Positions 43,130 through 52,237 of a DNA stretch of 64,000 bases are shown here, in pieces; position 1 is the first letter of the stretch, and each line of letters starts with the position of its first letter. The notes beneath the pieces are model-generated. The model worked only from the letters and a program-made list of their open reading frames with translations, did not search any database and had not been told where the DNA came from. This DNA comes from Solirubrobacter ginsenosidimutans (GTDB lineage: Bacteria > Actinomycetota > Thermoleophilia > Solirubrobacterales > Solirubrobacteraceae). The stretch is from the NCBI RefSeq assembly GCF_027587205.1, contig NZ_JAPDOD010000015.1:1-64000 (forward strand), given 5' to 3'. The position numbers were made by a program, and so were the translations under genes.

Positions 43130-44570
43130 GCACGAGCTTGCGGGCGGCCAGCAGTTCGCCCGGGCGGAAGAAGCGGGCGGCGTAGAGGACGGGTGGGATG
43201 GCGGCGAGCGCGAGCGCGCGGGTGATGAAGCCGACGGCGCCGCTCGTGGGCAGCAGCAGTTCCCCCGCGACCGCGATCCCACCCGCGACGAGCGTGAAGC
43301 GCGCCAGCCGTCCCCACTCGAACGCGACCGGGAACAGGTTCCGGATCAGCGCCCACATCACGACGAGCATCACCACGTAGGCACCGGCGAGGGCGATGCC
43401 GGCGCCGGCGATGCCCAGCGGCGGGACCAGCAGGGCGAGCAGCGCGACGTTCACGATCAGCCCGACGAGGGCCGCGGGCGCGTTGCGGACCGTGACCTGC
43501 GCGCGCCCGGCCATCGCCACGAGGACCAGGAACAGGCCATAGAGCGCCCAGCCGAGGCTCACCCAGGGCAGAGCCTCATGCGCCTGGAAGTACTCGGGAG
43601 CGGCGAAGACGCGCACGAGCCAGCGGCCGAGAAGGACGAGACCCGCGACGACGACGCCCGTGAAGAGCACGTAGTAGGTGGTGATGCGGGCGTAGACGCG
43701 GCTCGCCTCGGCGTCGTCCTCGATGCTGTAGGCGAGTGGGGGCCAGGCGTACTGGAACGCCCTGACCGTGAAAACGACGATGCCGGCGAGCTTGACCGAG
43801 ATCGAGTACAGACCCGCCTCGGCGGCGTCCTCGAAGCGGAACAGCCAGAAGCGGTCGATGAAGAACAGCGCGAAGACCGAGACCTCCGCGGGAACGGTCG
43901 GGAGCCCGAAGCGCAGCATCGGGCCGAGCTGGGCGCGATCGATTCCGCCCGGCCGGAAGCCGAAGGCGTCGCGCTGCGTCCACCACAGGCCGATCACGAC
44001 GACGGCGCTGGCGACGTAGTTGCCGAGCAGGAGGCCGACCGCGCCTTCGTCGCGGATGACCACGAGGTAGATCGTGAGCAGGACGGTCAGCGCCACGTTG
44101 ATCAGCGAGGCGGTCGCGAACGCCCGCGCGTTCTCCTCCACCCTCAGCAGCGCGTACGCGAGCTCGAGGTTCGTGAACGCCCACAGGCCGAGCGCCGCGG
44201 CGCGGATCACGCCGGGCTGGTCGGTGTCGAGCAGCGCGTGGCTGATCGGGTCCGCGAGCAGGCTGATCGCGATCGCCGCGAGGGTGGTCGCGATGAACAG
44301 CGAGCCGGTGGCGGTTCGCGCGAGCTTGCGGCGCCGCTCCGGATCCGTGTCGAGGAAGTGGAAGCGCACCAGCGCCTCCCCGAGCCCCAGGCGCAGGATG
44401 ATGCTGACGAGGATGATCGTCGTCAGCATCAGCTCCGCGGTGCCGTAATCGGCGGGCGTGAGGTGGTGCGTATAGATCGGCAGCAGCGCGAGCGCGACCA
44501 CCTTCGAGACCGCGTCGGCGAGCTGGTACGCCGCCCCGGCGCGCAGCAGCCGTCGCAGATAGCTCGTCAT
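43101..44570 (-). CDS. Wzx-like polysaccharide flippase (MOP superfamily)
   Basis: About 489 residues from ATG 44570 with 12-14 hydrophobic segments. It begins MTSYLRRLLRAGAAYQLADAVSKVVALALLPIYTHHLTPADYG, the PST/MOP-family N-terminus, and has a conserved RAFQYAWPPLAYS loop. It would flip the undecaprenyl-linked repeat unit across the membrane. Placed between glycosyltransferase genes in the polysaccharide locus. Confidence 0.88.
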   Translation of the reverse strand: MTSYLRRLLRAGAAYQLADAVSKVVALALLPIYTHHLTPADYGTAELMLTTIILVSIILRLGLGEALVRFHFLDTDPERRRKLARTATGSLFIATTLAAIAISLLADPISHALLDTDQPGVIRAAALGLWAFTNLELAYALLRVEENARAFATASLINVALTVLLTIYLVVIRDEGAVGLLLGNYVASAVVVIGLWWTQRDAFGFRPGGIDRAQLGPMLRFGLPTVPAEVSVFALFFIDRFWLFRFEDAAEAGLYSISVKLAGIVVFTVRAFQYAWPPLAYSIEDDAEASRVYARITTYYVLFTGVVVAGLVLLGRWLVRVFAAPEYFQAHEALPWVSLGWALYGLFLVLVAMAGRAQVTVRNAPAALVGLIVNVALLALLVPPLGIAGAGIALAGAYVVMLVVMWALIRNLFPVAFEWGRLARFTLVAGGIAVAGELLLPTSGAVGFITRALALAAIPPVLYAARFFRPGELLAARKLVLRARASVAG

Positions 44571-44585
44571 CGCGCTGCAAGACGC

Positions 44586-44591
44586 TAGCGT
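44586..44591 (+). promoter_or_regulatory. -10 element of glycosyltransferase gene
   Basis: TAGCGT, 6 nt before the ATG at 44598; TANNNT form, no Shine-Dalgarno, in a 27-bp divergent gap. Confidence 0.4.
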
Positions 44592-44597
44592 CAAGGC

Positions 44598-45746
44598 ATG
44601 ACCGACCCCGCTGGCGGCTTCGGATGGCGTGCCGGCAGCACGCCCTACACGCTCGGCGGAATCGCCGAGCGGGCCGCGCGCGCGACCGGCGAAGAGCCGC
44701 CGCTGATCTGCGTCCTGCTGCTCCCCCGCCAGCTCGAGCACTTCATCCTGCGCGACCAGGCGCAGGACCTGCTCGACGCCCCGGGCGTGGTCGCCGTCGA
44801 GCCCGCCCGCGTGCCTTACGGCGCCTACTTGCGGCTGCCCGCGTCAGTCGCCGACGGGCTCGCCGCGACCCAGGCCCGGCGGCTGCGCCTCCCGGGCGTG
44901 CCGCGCGCGATCGTCATCTTCCACCCGCTCCAGTACCCGCTCGCCCGCGGCCTGATCGCCATGCATCCCGACGCCGAGCTCTGGTACTGGCGCTGGGACC
45001 GCTACGAGGTCGCCTACGACGCCTCCCCGCGCCAGCGGGCGCGGCTGGAGGAACTGCACCTGGCCGCGTCGCTGCGGGCGGCCGTGACGGTCGTAGTGTC
45101 CGAGGCTCTGGGCGACCTCGCCCGCGAGGAGGGCGGGACGCCGCTGCTCGTCCCGCTCGCCGCCGACTCCTTTCCAGCACCCGCGCCGGGCTCGGCGGTG
45201 GTCGCCGTGTCGCTCGGGCACCTCGGCCACCGCACCGACTGGAAGCTGCTGCGCGAGATCTCCGAGGCGATGCCCGAGCTCGTCCTGCTGCTGATCGGCG
45301 AGTGGCACGAGGACGAGTCCGGCCGCGACCCCGACTTCCAAGCGTGCCGCCGAGCGCCGAACCTCGTCTGGCTCGGCCGGCGATCCGACGAGGAGGCCGC
45401 GCGCCTGATCCTGCTGGCGGACGTGGGGATCGTGCCGTTCGAGCGCTCCGAGTTCAACGACACCGCCCTGCCGTACCGGATCCTCAAGTACGCGCGACTC
45501 GGGCGGCGGACGATCTCGCCCGACCTGGCGGGGGTGCGGACGTGGGAGCGGGCGGTGACGATCGCGTCGTCCGTCGACGAGTGGGTGGTCGCTTTGCGGG
45601 CGTGCGCGGGGGTGCGCACGGCGCCTGACCTGGAGTTGCGCGAGTGGGCGTTTGCCCAGTCGGCGCATACGCAGAACAAGCCGCTGTGGGAGCGGATGGA
45701 GGCGCTGGGGATCGAGAGTGGGCGGTTGGGGTCTGAGCGGGTGTGA
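44598..45746 (+). CDS. Glycosyltransferase (GT-B, family 1/4-like)
   Basis: A 382-residue GT-B-like protein. The N-terminal half is poorly conserved (ICVLLLPRQLEHFILRDQAQD). The C-terminal half shows VVAVSLGHLGHRTDWKLLREI, NLVWLGRRSDEEAARLILLADVGIVPF and FNDTALPYRILKYARLGRRTIS, typical of sugar transferases with a variant E-x7-E region. The stop is followed 6 nt later by the G-rich arm of the intergenic inverted-repeat element. Probably part of the polysaccharide pathway. Confidence 0.78.
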   Translation: MTDPAGGFGWRAGSTPYTLGGIAERAARATGEEPPLICVLLLPRQLEHFILRDQAQDLLDAPGVVAVEPARVPYGAYLRLPASVADGLAATQARRLRLPGVPRAIVIFHPLQYPLARGLIAMHPDAELWYWRWDRYEVAYDASPRQRARLEELHLAASLRAAVTVVVSEALGDLAREEGGTPLLVPLAADSFPAPAPGSAVVAVSLGHLGHRTDWKLLREISEAMPELVLLLIGEWHEDESGRDPDFQACRRAPNLVWLGRRSDEEAARLILLADVGIVPFERSEFNDTALPYRILKYARLGRRTISPDLAGVRTWERAVTIASSVDEWVVALRACAGVRTAPDLELREWAFAQSAHTQNKPLWERMEALGIESGRLGSERV

Positions 45747-45752
45747 GTGGGT

Positions 45753-46250
45753 GAAAGTCAACTGCGCCGGGTGGGGGAGGGGGAAGTGGCGCGCCCTTCG
45801 GGTCTGACTCCCGTGCACCACACCTTGTCCGCCTGCCCACGCTGAGACGCCGCGCCGGGACACCGACAGTTACGGGCGTGGTGCTGACACCCCCGTCCGC
45901 GCCGGGCCTTCCGGTGATCGGTTACGGCGAGCAAAGAAGTCATGCGCGAGGGGGTGATGAACAAATGCGTCCTGTGAGGACTCAATTGTTCGTCACCCCT
46001 ACCAGCGCGCCAACTCGACCAGTGCGAACCTGATCGAAACCCGCGATCTGTCCCTCAAACGCGCACGGTCAACCACGGCGACCGGGACAACCGCGAGTGC
46101 GGGACACACTGACCAGCCCACGCCCGTAACTGTCGGTATCCCAGCACCACACTTCGACCCAACAGAGCCGTGCCGCGACCCGGACTCACGGCGAGTCAGA
46201 CCCGGAGGGTGCGCCACTCCCCCCTCCCCCACCCGGCGCAGTTGACTTTC
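45753..46250. repeat. 498-bp inverted-repeat intergenic element
   Basis: Terminal arms 45753-45812 and 46191-46250 are inverted repeats matching at 56 of 60 bases (hand alignment), starting GAAAGTCAACTGCGCCGGGT and running into GGGGGAGGGG. A nested pair, 45857-45881 and 46118-46142, matches at 24 of 25 (core CCGACAGTTACGGGCGTG). Each arm's G-rich strand is the coding strand of the gene that ends beside it. Within each arm GCGCC pairs with GGCGC around the G-rich loop. No transposase or target duplication is seen, and nothing else convincing is coded in this gap. Confidence 0.8.
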
Positions 46251-46251
46251 G

Positions 46252-47655
46252 TCAACACCGCCGATACGCAGCCAACAGACCGTGCCGCGCCACCGGCGAG
46301 AACCCGGGACTCGGCAGGTTCACCGACGGCGACGTCCCCGCCGCGAACCCGTACCGCATCAACGCCTTCTGGCCCAGCGCGAAGACCTCCACGCCCGACG
46401 ACCGGCGCTGCGCGGATCGTGCCCCGACGACGGCGTCCGGAAGATGCCACTTCGAGTCCGGCACCAAGCGGTAGGTCGGGAACGTCAGCGGCCCGCAGCG
46501 CAGCCCCGCCCGCACCTGCGGGTCGTCGAGCGTGGCGATCAGGGAGTCGTGGGTCGCGCGGATGAAGCGCAGCTCCTCGCGCACGTTCGACAGCGACGGC
46601 GCGAGGATGAGCAGGCCGATCGCGCCCACGACCGTCGCCGCGGCCGACCCGCGCGCCCACCACAGCCGCCAAGGATGATCGTGCGCCAAAGCCGTGAACC
46701 CCACGAGCGCGTAGCCCGCGAACAGGCACAGCGCGACCGACGGGACGGTCAGGTAGCGCGGGAGGATCGAGAGGCCCAGGGCACCGGTGCCGACGAACGT
46801 GATCACGCCCGCCGCGAACAGCGCCAGCGGCACCCGCATGCGCTCCCACCCCATGATCCGCCACGCCAGCACGAAGCCGATCGGCGCCAGCGCCGCGACC
46901 GGCGGCCGGACCGTCGCGCCGACGAACGAGACGAACGAGCCGGGGACGTGCTGCAACCCGCGCACGCGCCCGAGGTCGTCGGCGAGGTCGGAGGTCGCGT
47001 GCAGGGAGTGCAGCGGGTCGCCGGTGACGATCCAATCCGACAGCGCCCAGACCACAGGCGCGAACACCACGGCCACCGTGATCCACACGCGCCGCTCTGA
47101 CCCCCGCACGTACCAGAGCCAGGCCAGACCCGCCAGCACCCACGCCTCGGGCCGCAGCAGGCCCGCAAGGACCAGCAGGACCCACGGCGAGCGGTCAGTC
47201 GCCGCCAGCACACCCGCCCAGACGACCAGGGCGAGGAACGGCGCGTCGACGTACCCGCGCGCCGCGTAGAGCAGGAACGACGCGCTCGCGGCGACGAAGA
47301 GCGCCGCGACGAGCCCGCTCCAGCGCCCGAAGACCGCCGCGCCGAGCCGGTAGGTCCCGAAGACCAGCGCCGCGTGCGAGAGCAGGCACACGAGCACCAG
47401 GGCGCGATCCGCGCTCTCGCCGAAGACCAAGCCCAGCACGGCGCCGAGCGCCACGTAGAGCGGGTGCTGCGTCGGCGCGGCGTACGCGGTGAAGGTCGGC
47501 TCCATCCCGTGCAGCAACTGCCGCCCCCACACCAGGTGGTAGTAGGAGTCGTAGTTGGGATAGGTGCGCGTGATCGCCCACACGAGCACCGCGACGCCCA
47601 CTGCCAGCGCCGCCGCCGCGTACTCGACCGGCCGCGCGAAGCGGCTGCCGGTCAC
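46252..47655 (-). CDS. Multi-TM glycosyltransferase-like membrane protein (paralogue B)
   Basis: A 467-residue membrane protein, clear paralogue of 27765-29243. The loop YPNYDSYYHLVWGRQLLHG after TM1 holds the candidate catalytic Asp. APTQHPLYVAL, ARGYVDAPFLALVVWAGVL and GLLRPEAWVLAGL match paralogue A, as does RCGPLTFPTYRLVPDSKWHL in the outer domain. About ten TM segments. It overlaps the O-antigen-ligase-like gene by ATGA, so it belongs to the polysaccharide operon and probably decorates the glycan. Confidence 0.75.
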   Translation of the reverse strand: MTGSRFARPVEYAAAALAVGVAVLVWAITRTYPNYDSYYHLVWGRQLLHGMEPTFTAYAAPTQHPLYVALGAVLGLVFGESADRALVLVCLLSHAALVFGTYRLGAAVFGRWSGLVAALFVAASASFLLYAARGYVDAPFLALVVWAGVLAATDRSPWVLLVLAGLLRPEAWVLAGLAWLWYVRGSERRVWITVAVVFAPVVWALSDWIVTGDPLHSLHATSDLADDLGRVRGLQHVPGSFVSFVGATVRPPVAALAPIGFVLAWRIMGWERMRVPLALFAAGVITFVGTGALGLSILPRYLTVPSVALCLFAGYALVGFTALAHDHPWRLWWARGSAAATVVGAIGLLILAPSLSNVREELRFIRATHDSLIATLDDPQVRAGLRCGPLTFPTYRLVPDSKWHLPDAVVGARSAQRRSSGVEVFALGQKALMRYGFAAGTSPSVNLPSPGFSPVARHGLLAAYRRC

Positions 47656-49211
47656 TGGAGCGAGCGCGCCACGACCGCCGGCTCGCGTCGGTGGCCGTTG
47701 AGGGCCGCCGCGACGTCCTCGTCCGCCTCGCCTCGCTCACCGGGCGGGAACGCGAGGGCGGTGCCGAGGGCGAGCAGTGTCCACGTCACCGGATCCTCGA
47801 GGAACGCGGCGTAGAGCCACGTGTGCAACACCAGCGCGGCGAAGCCGGCGGCGATCGCCGCTCGGACGGGCGACCCCCGCGCGCCCCGCAGCAGCCGGAC
47901 GAACGCGAGCGCCAACAGCGCCACGTAGGCGAGGAAGCCGACGATCCCCTGCTCAGCCGCGACCGTGATCGGGATCGTGTGCGACGCGGCGACCGCCTCG
48001 CGGCCGGAGCTCTTCTCGTGACCGCGGTACTCGGCGGCGAACGACCCCGAGCCCCAACCGAGGAGCGGCTTCTCGCGGGCGAGGTCGATGCCGCCGCGCA
48101 TCAGGTCAAAGCGCCCGGAGGTCGCCTTGTCGACGGACCCCGAGTCGCCGAGGTCCAGCCGCAGCGCGTGCGGGAACGCGAAGACGATGACGGCGCCCGC
48201 CACGACCGCCACCGCCACCGGCGCCGCCACGACACGACCACCCCAGCGCAGCCAGGCCAGCACCGTGAGGCCCAGCAACAGTGCCGCGAAGCTCGACTGC
48301 GAGAGCGTCGTGATCAGCCCGCCCCACAGGATGACGAGCGCCACGATCGTCAACCAGATCGACCGCGCCCGCTTGGCCCAGATCAGCACCGACGCCAACC
48401 CGATCATCACCAACGCGAGGAAGCGCCCGTAGATGTTCGGATCGAAGAACAGCGAGTTGACGCGGAAGTACTCCTCCACCTGGTTGGAGGCGATGACCTT
48501 CGGGTTCAGCAGCAGGCTGCGCGTCTGGAACTCCCAGAAGCCGATCGCGGTGAAGATCAGCGCGAGCGCCACGAGCGCGCCCCCGCCCCAGGCCAGTTGC
48601 TGCGGCGTCCACGGCAGCCCGCGCAGGAGCGCGAAGAGCAGCATGAACGGCACGTAGAAGAACACCACCTGCTCGAGCGCCTTGGCCGAGTCGTCCGCGT
48701 AGACGCTCTGCAACGCGTAGAGCACGATGCCGCCGACCAGCACCCACTCCAGCGCTCCGGCCCGCTCCGCCGGCACCTCACCCGCCCGCCGGGTCCCGAG
48801 CCGCGGTACGAGCCACGCCACCGCGCCCGCCCCGATCACGACGTAGAGCGGCACCAGGAGGTTCGACGTCGACCCACCCGACTGCACGGGCACGCGGAAC
48901 GGCAAGGCCGCCAGCGCCGCCACGCCCAGCACCCCCGGGCGACGGGCGAACAACCACGCCAACGCGCCCATGCACGCCAACCCCACGCACGCCGCCACCA
49001 GCGCCAGCGCGCCACGGTTGCGCACGGACTCAAGCTGCGGCGAGTTCCAGATCTCCGAGAGCAGCAGGACCGGCGTCAGGACGAGCGCGCCGAGCATCGC
49101 CCACGCGCGCCCGCGCACCGTCCGTGCGACCACGGCACCCGCCGCGCACGTGGCCGCGAGCACCATGCCGCCGACGAGCACCCCGTCGCTGAAGGCTGCC
49201 GTATCGCTCAT
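47652..49211 (-). CDS. O-antigen ligase/Wzy-like polymerase
   Basis: A 519-residue protein with 10-12 TM segments and a large periplasmic-type loop. Wzy_C-family features include LGWGSGSFAAEYRGHEKS and SHTIPITVAAEQGIVGFLAYVALLAL. It either polymerises lipid-linked repeats or ligates the polymer to an acceptor; the two cannot be told apart here. It shares 4-bp overlaps with both neighbours. Confidence 0.85.
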   Translation of the reverse strand: MSDTAAFSDGVLVGGMVLAATCAAGAVVARTVRGRAWAMLGALVLTPVLLLSEIWNSPQLESVRNRGALALVAACVGLACMGALAWLFARRPGVLGVAALAALPFRVPVQSGGSTSNLLVPLYVVIGAGAVAWLVPRLGTRRAGEVPAERAGALEWVLVGGIVLYALQSVYADDSAKALEQVVFFYVPFMLLFALLRGLPWTPQQLAWGGGALVALALIFTAIGFWEFQTRSLLLNPKVIASNQVEEYFRVNSLFFDPNIYGRFLALVMIGLASVLIWAKRARSIWLTIVALVILWGGLITTLSQSSFAALLLGLTVLAWLRWGGRVVAAPVAVAVVAGAVIVFAFPHALRLDLGDSGSVDKATSGRFDLMRGGIDLAREKPLLGWGSGSFAAEYRGHEKSSGREAVAASHTIPITVAAEQGIVGFLAYVALLALAFVRLLRGARGSPVRAAIAAGFAALVLHTWLYAAFLEDPVTWTLLALGTALAFPPGERGEADEDVAAALNGHRREPAVVARSLQ

Positions 49212-51085
49212 TTGGTCGACCGGATCCGTGGTTGCACGCCGCGCAGGATGTCGATGATGTTGCGCGTCACCTGTGAGACATTGCTGTCAGCGAGCTTGGA
49301 TGTCCACTCCGGCAGGCCGACGCGGATGACGACGCCCTTGCCGAGCTGGGTCGCAGCCAGGGCGGGGCGGATCTCTCGCGGGTCCTTGCCCGAGGACACC
49401 GACGCGGCCTCTTCCTCCGGCGTCAGCGGCTGCCCGACGGACGCGAGGTCGGCCTTGCCGTCCACCAGCGTCGACTCCTGCAGCACCTTGAACCCCGGCA
49501 GGTCGTTCGCGCCCTCCATCAGCCCGTACTCCGTCGAGCCGTCGAACTGCGAGAGCGTCGCCGGCGCCGCGAGCGTGCGCGTCTTGCCGATCCGCGCGCC
49601 GAAGGGATCCGTCGACGTCGGCTGCGTGGCCCGCGACAGCGTCCCGGAGTCCTCGGCGTCGAACACCCGCAGCCGCACGCCGCGGAGCATCGTGTCGCCG
49701 CCGAAGAGCGCGACGTGGCCGCCGTCGGTCACGTAGCGGCGCAAGCGCTTCGCCAGGGTCCGCGTGATCCAGCGCTCGCTGCCCGCGAACAGCACGCCCG
49801 GGCGGTCGGAAGCGCGGGGATTGCGCGTGAGGTCGAGGTCCAGGTCACTCGTGAGGTCGTAGCGGATCCGCTGGCGATCGAGGAAGACGAGCAGCGGCGC
49901 GATCTGCGTCGCGAAGCCGGCCGGGAGGCCGTCGTCGCCCACGAACGCCCGCGGCCAGCGAACGGTGCCGCCGTCGGTCAGCGTGTTCGGGAGCCCGTCG
50001 AACGGCCGGTCGTCGACCTTGTCGGTGCCCAGCCACGACACCGCGGGGACGACCACGAGCACGCTCGAACGCTTCTCGGCCTGGACCAGGAACGGCACGG
50101 TCGTGTGCCAGCGCCCGGCGCGCAGCTCGAGCAGGTACACGCCCGACGGACCCTTGGGTGCGCGGAACGCGAGCACCGGCGCGGTCTCGGTGCCGCGCTT
50201 GCGGACCGCCGAGTCGCCTACGCGGCGCACACGCCAGCGATAGGCGGCGCCGCGCGCGTCGACGTGGACCTCGACCCGCTGCCCTTCGGTCACGGGCCGC
50301 AGCGGCGGCTGGGCGGCCAACCCGCGCACGGTGATGCCCGGGCGGCCGCGGATCGCGCCCACCGCGAACTCGGCGGGCGAGACGCCGACGTTGCGCGCCG
50401 TGTCGCGCACGCGCACCTGCACCAGATAGGTCCCCGGGGGCAGCGGCTTGCCGTCGACCAGCCCGTCCCAGACCTTGCGGTTGAACCCGCCCTTGAGCGG
50501 CGGCAGGTCGGCGATCTTGCGCGGCTTGCCCTCGTCCGTGCGGTAGAGCGAGAAGCGCGTCGGGAAGCGCGACACACCGCGGACGTAGATCAGCACCCGC
50601 CGGTCGCCCTGCGAGATGACGTTGCCCATGTGCTTCGTGTCCGAGCACTTGAACCCGATGCAGGCCACGGGGTCCGGCGCCTTGGTGTCGACCGTCATCG
50701 TCTTCTGGATCGTCGCCGAGCGCCCCTCGTTGCGCATCGCCACCCGCAGCCGGTAGCGCCCGTCGGGCACGCGCCCGCCGGCGTCGTCGGTGCCGTCCCA
50801 CTTCAGGCGCAGCGGGCGATAGCGCTGCACCGCGACGTTCTCGGCCAGCCGCTTGACGCGGTCGCCGTCGAGATTGACCACGTCGACCGTGGCGTCATCG
50901 GCCACGCGCAGCGTGATCGAGAACTGGTTGACGTCGCGCTGTCCGTCGCCGTTGGGCGAGAAGTAGCGATCGACCGAGGCGGCCTCGATGTACGGAGGCG
51001 TGCTCTTGAGCCGCTGCGCCACGAAGAAGGCAGAGAACGAGGCGCCGACGAGCACCAGGAAGGTGACCCTGGCGACGAGCGTCAC
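49208..51085 (-). CDS. Envelope protein with FlgD-like Ig and dimethylformamidase-like domains
   Basis: A 625-residue protein anchored by one N-terminal TM (TFLVLVGASFSAFFVAQ). YFSPNGDGQRDVNQFSITL followed by LKWDGTDDAGGRVPDGRYRLRV is a FlgD/CHU-type Ig domain; a second such domain lies at about 165-220. The C-terminal half (from about 330: SVLVVVPAVSWLGTD ... VLFAGSERWITRTLAKRLRRYVTDGGHVALFGGD) resembles the N,N-dimethylformamidase large-subunit Rossmann-like domain. GTG start at 51085. Coupled to the ligase gene, so a role in handling or anchoring the polymer outside the cell is inferred. No catalytic residue can be assigned. Confidence 0.65.
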   Translation of the reverse strand: MTLVARVTFLVLVGASFSAFFVAQRLKSTPPYIEAASVDRYFSPNGDGQRDVNQFSITLRVADDATVDVVNLDGDRVKRLAENVAVQRYRPLRLKWDGTDDAGGRVPDGRYRLRVAMRNEGRSATIQKTMTVDTKAPDPVACIGFKCSDTKHMGNVISQGDRRVLIYVRGVSRFPTRFSLYRTDEGKPRKIADLPPLKGGFNRKVWDGLVDGKPLPPGTYLVQVRVRDTARNVGVSPAEFAVGAIRGRPGITVRGLAAQPPLRPVTEGQRVEVHVDARGAAYRWRVRRVGDSAVRKRGTETAPVLAFRAPKGPSGVYLLELRAGRWHTTVPFLVQAEKRSSVLVVVPAVSWLGTDKVDDRPFDGLPNTLTDGGTVRWPRAFVGDDGLPAGFATQIAPLLVFLDRQRIRYDLTSDLDLDLTRNPRASDRPGVLFAGSERWITRTLAKRLRRYVTDGGHVALFGGDTMLRGVRLRVFDAEDSGTLSRATQPTSTDPFGARIGKTRTLAAPATLSQFDGSTEYGLMEGANDLPGFKVLQESTLVDGKADLASVGQPLTPEEEAASVSSGKDPREIRPALAATQLGKGVVIRVGLPEWTSKLADSNVSQVTRNIIDILRGVQPRIRSTK

Positions 51086-51100
51086 GACGCCCTCACGGGG

Positions 51101-52219
51101 TTAATTCGTCTTGTCGCTGCCGACGATGACGACCACGTTCCACTTCTTCGGCGCGTTCGCGATCAACGTCTGGGTGGCCTGGTCGAGCTGCTGCACGGCG
51201 TTGATGCCGAGCGACTCCGCCACGCCTTGTGCGGCGGTCTTGGCGCCGCGGCGGTACATCACGACCGAAGTGGTGCGCTGCTGCTCGGGCGGGGCGGTAT
51301 CCGCGCCGAGGTGGTTGTCGGGGTAGCCGTCCGTGCGCAGCTGGTCGCGGATCGTCCCCGCCAGGCCGTCCTGCGAGGTGCCGTTGTACACGGCGATCAA
51401 CGCGGTCGCCTTCGTCGGCGCGGCCGTCTGCGTAGGCGTCCTGGTCGCCTTGGCCTCGGGCGTCGCGGTCGCGATGACCTTGCCCGTCGCGGGCGCCTGG
51501 TTATCGTCGCCGCCACCGCTGCGCAGGACGAAGAAGAGGGTGCCGCCGACGACGATCACGCCGATGATCGCGACGACGATGACCGCGACCATGCTCGACC
51601 CCTCACGGCGCGGGGGCGGCGGGGTCGGGCGGCGGCCCTGGACGGCGGCGCGACGCGGCGGAAGTGGCGGAGGAGGCGGAACGTCGGCGCGGCGCGCGGC
51701 GGGCGTCGCCGGTGCGGGCACGGCGCGCGAGCCGTTGCCACCGCCGTTGAGGGCCTGCGCGGCGGCAGGCTCGCCCGCGGCGACGGCGGCGCCGGCAGCG
51801 GCGACCTCCGTGGGCGGGGCGGCGACGGCGGCGACCGGATGCGCCTTCGGCTCGTGCGGCTCGTGGACGCCGGCGGAGCGCGCGAACGCGAGCGCCGCGA
51901 CCTCTTCAGGCTTGAGCTTGACCGCGCCATTGGTCGCGGCCACCGCGACCGACTGCGAGAGCGGCTGGGCGACGGGCTGCGGCCGCGGGACGGGCGTCAC
52001 GGGCGCGCGCCGGACCTCCTGCGCATGCTCGGCGACGGCCATCTCGAGCTCGGCCGCGCGCTCGGGCGCACGGCCCGCCCATTCGCGCAGGCGTTTGACT
52101 TCGCGCGCCTGGGCGAAGTAGAGCAAGGAGAGAATGGCCAGGCCGAAGAAGGCGCCGATGCCGACGTAGGCACCGTACTTCTCAACCTGGTCCTGGAGCG
52201 AGAACGCGATCAGCACCAT
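51101..52219 (-). CDS. LytR_C-domain membrane-anchored protein
   Basis: A 372-residue protein. One TM segment near the N-terminus (AYVGIGAFFGLAILSLLYFA), a charged helix, a long Ala/Pro-rich region, and a second TM segment (SSMVAVIVVAIIGVIVVGGTLFFVL, about 207-231). The C-terminal ~90-residue LytR_C domain has ALIAVYNGTSQDGLAGTIRD. LytR_C domains accompany LCP enzymes that attach polymers to peptidoglycan; here the domain stands without an LCP catalytic domain. It may recruit such an enzyme to the polysaccharide (inference). Confidence 0.75.
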   Translation of the reverse strand: MVLIAFSLQDQVEKYGAYVGIGAFFGLAILSLLYFAQAREVKRLREWAGRAPERAAELEMAVAEHAQEVRRAPVTPVPRPQPVAQPLSQSVAVAATNGAVKLKPEEVAALAFARSAGVHEPHEPKAHPVAAVAAPPTEVAAAGAAVAAGEPAAAQALNGGGNGSRAVPAPATPAARRADVPPPPPLPPRRAAVQGRRPTPPPPRREGSSMVAVIVVAIIGVIVVGGTLFFVLRSGGGDDNQAPATGKVIATATPEAKATRTPTQTAAPTKATALIAVYNGTSQDGLAGTIRDQLRTDGYPDNHLGADTAPPEQQRTTSVVMYRRGAKTAAQGVAESLGINAVQQLDQATQTLIANAPKKWNVVVIVGSDKTN

Positions 52220-52237
52220 GGAGCCGAGCAGAACAGT

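Noticed and set aside
45747..46251. Insertion sequence in the convergent gap
   Set aside because: Terminal inverted repeats are present, but there is no transposase frame and no visible target-site duplication, and the arms are placed relative to stop codons. Called a repeat element instead.
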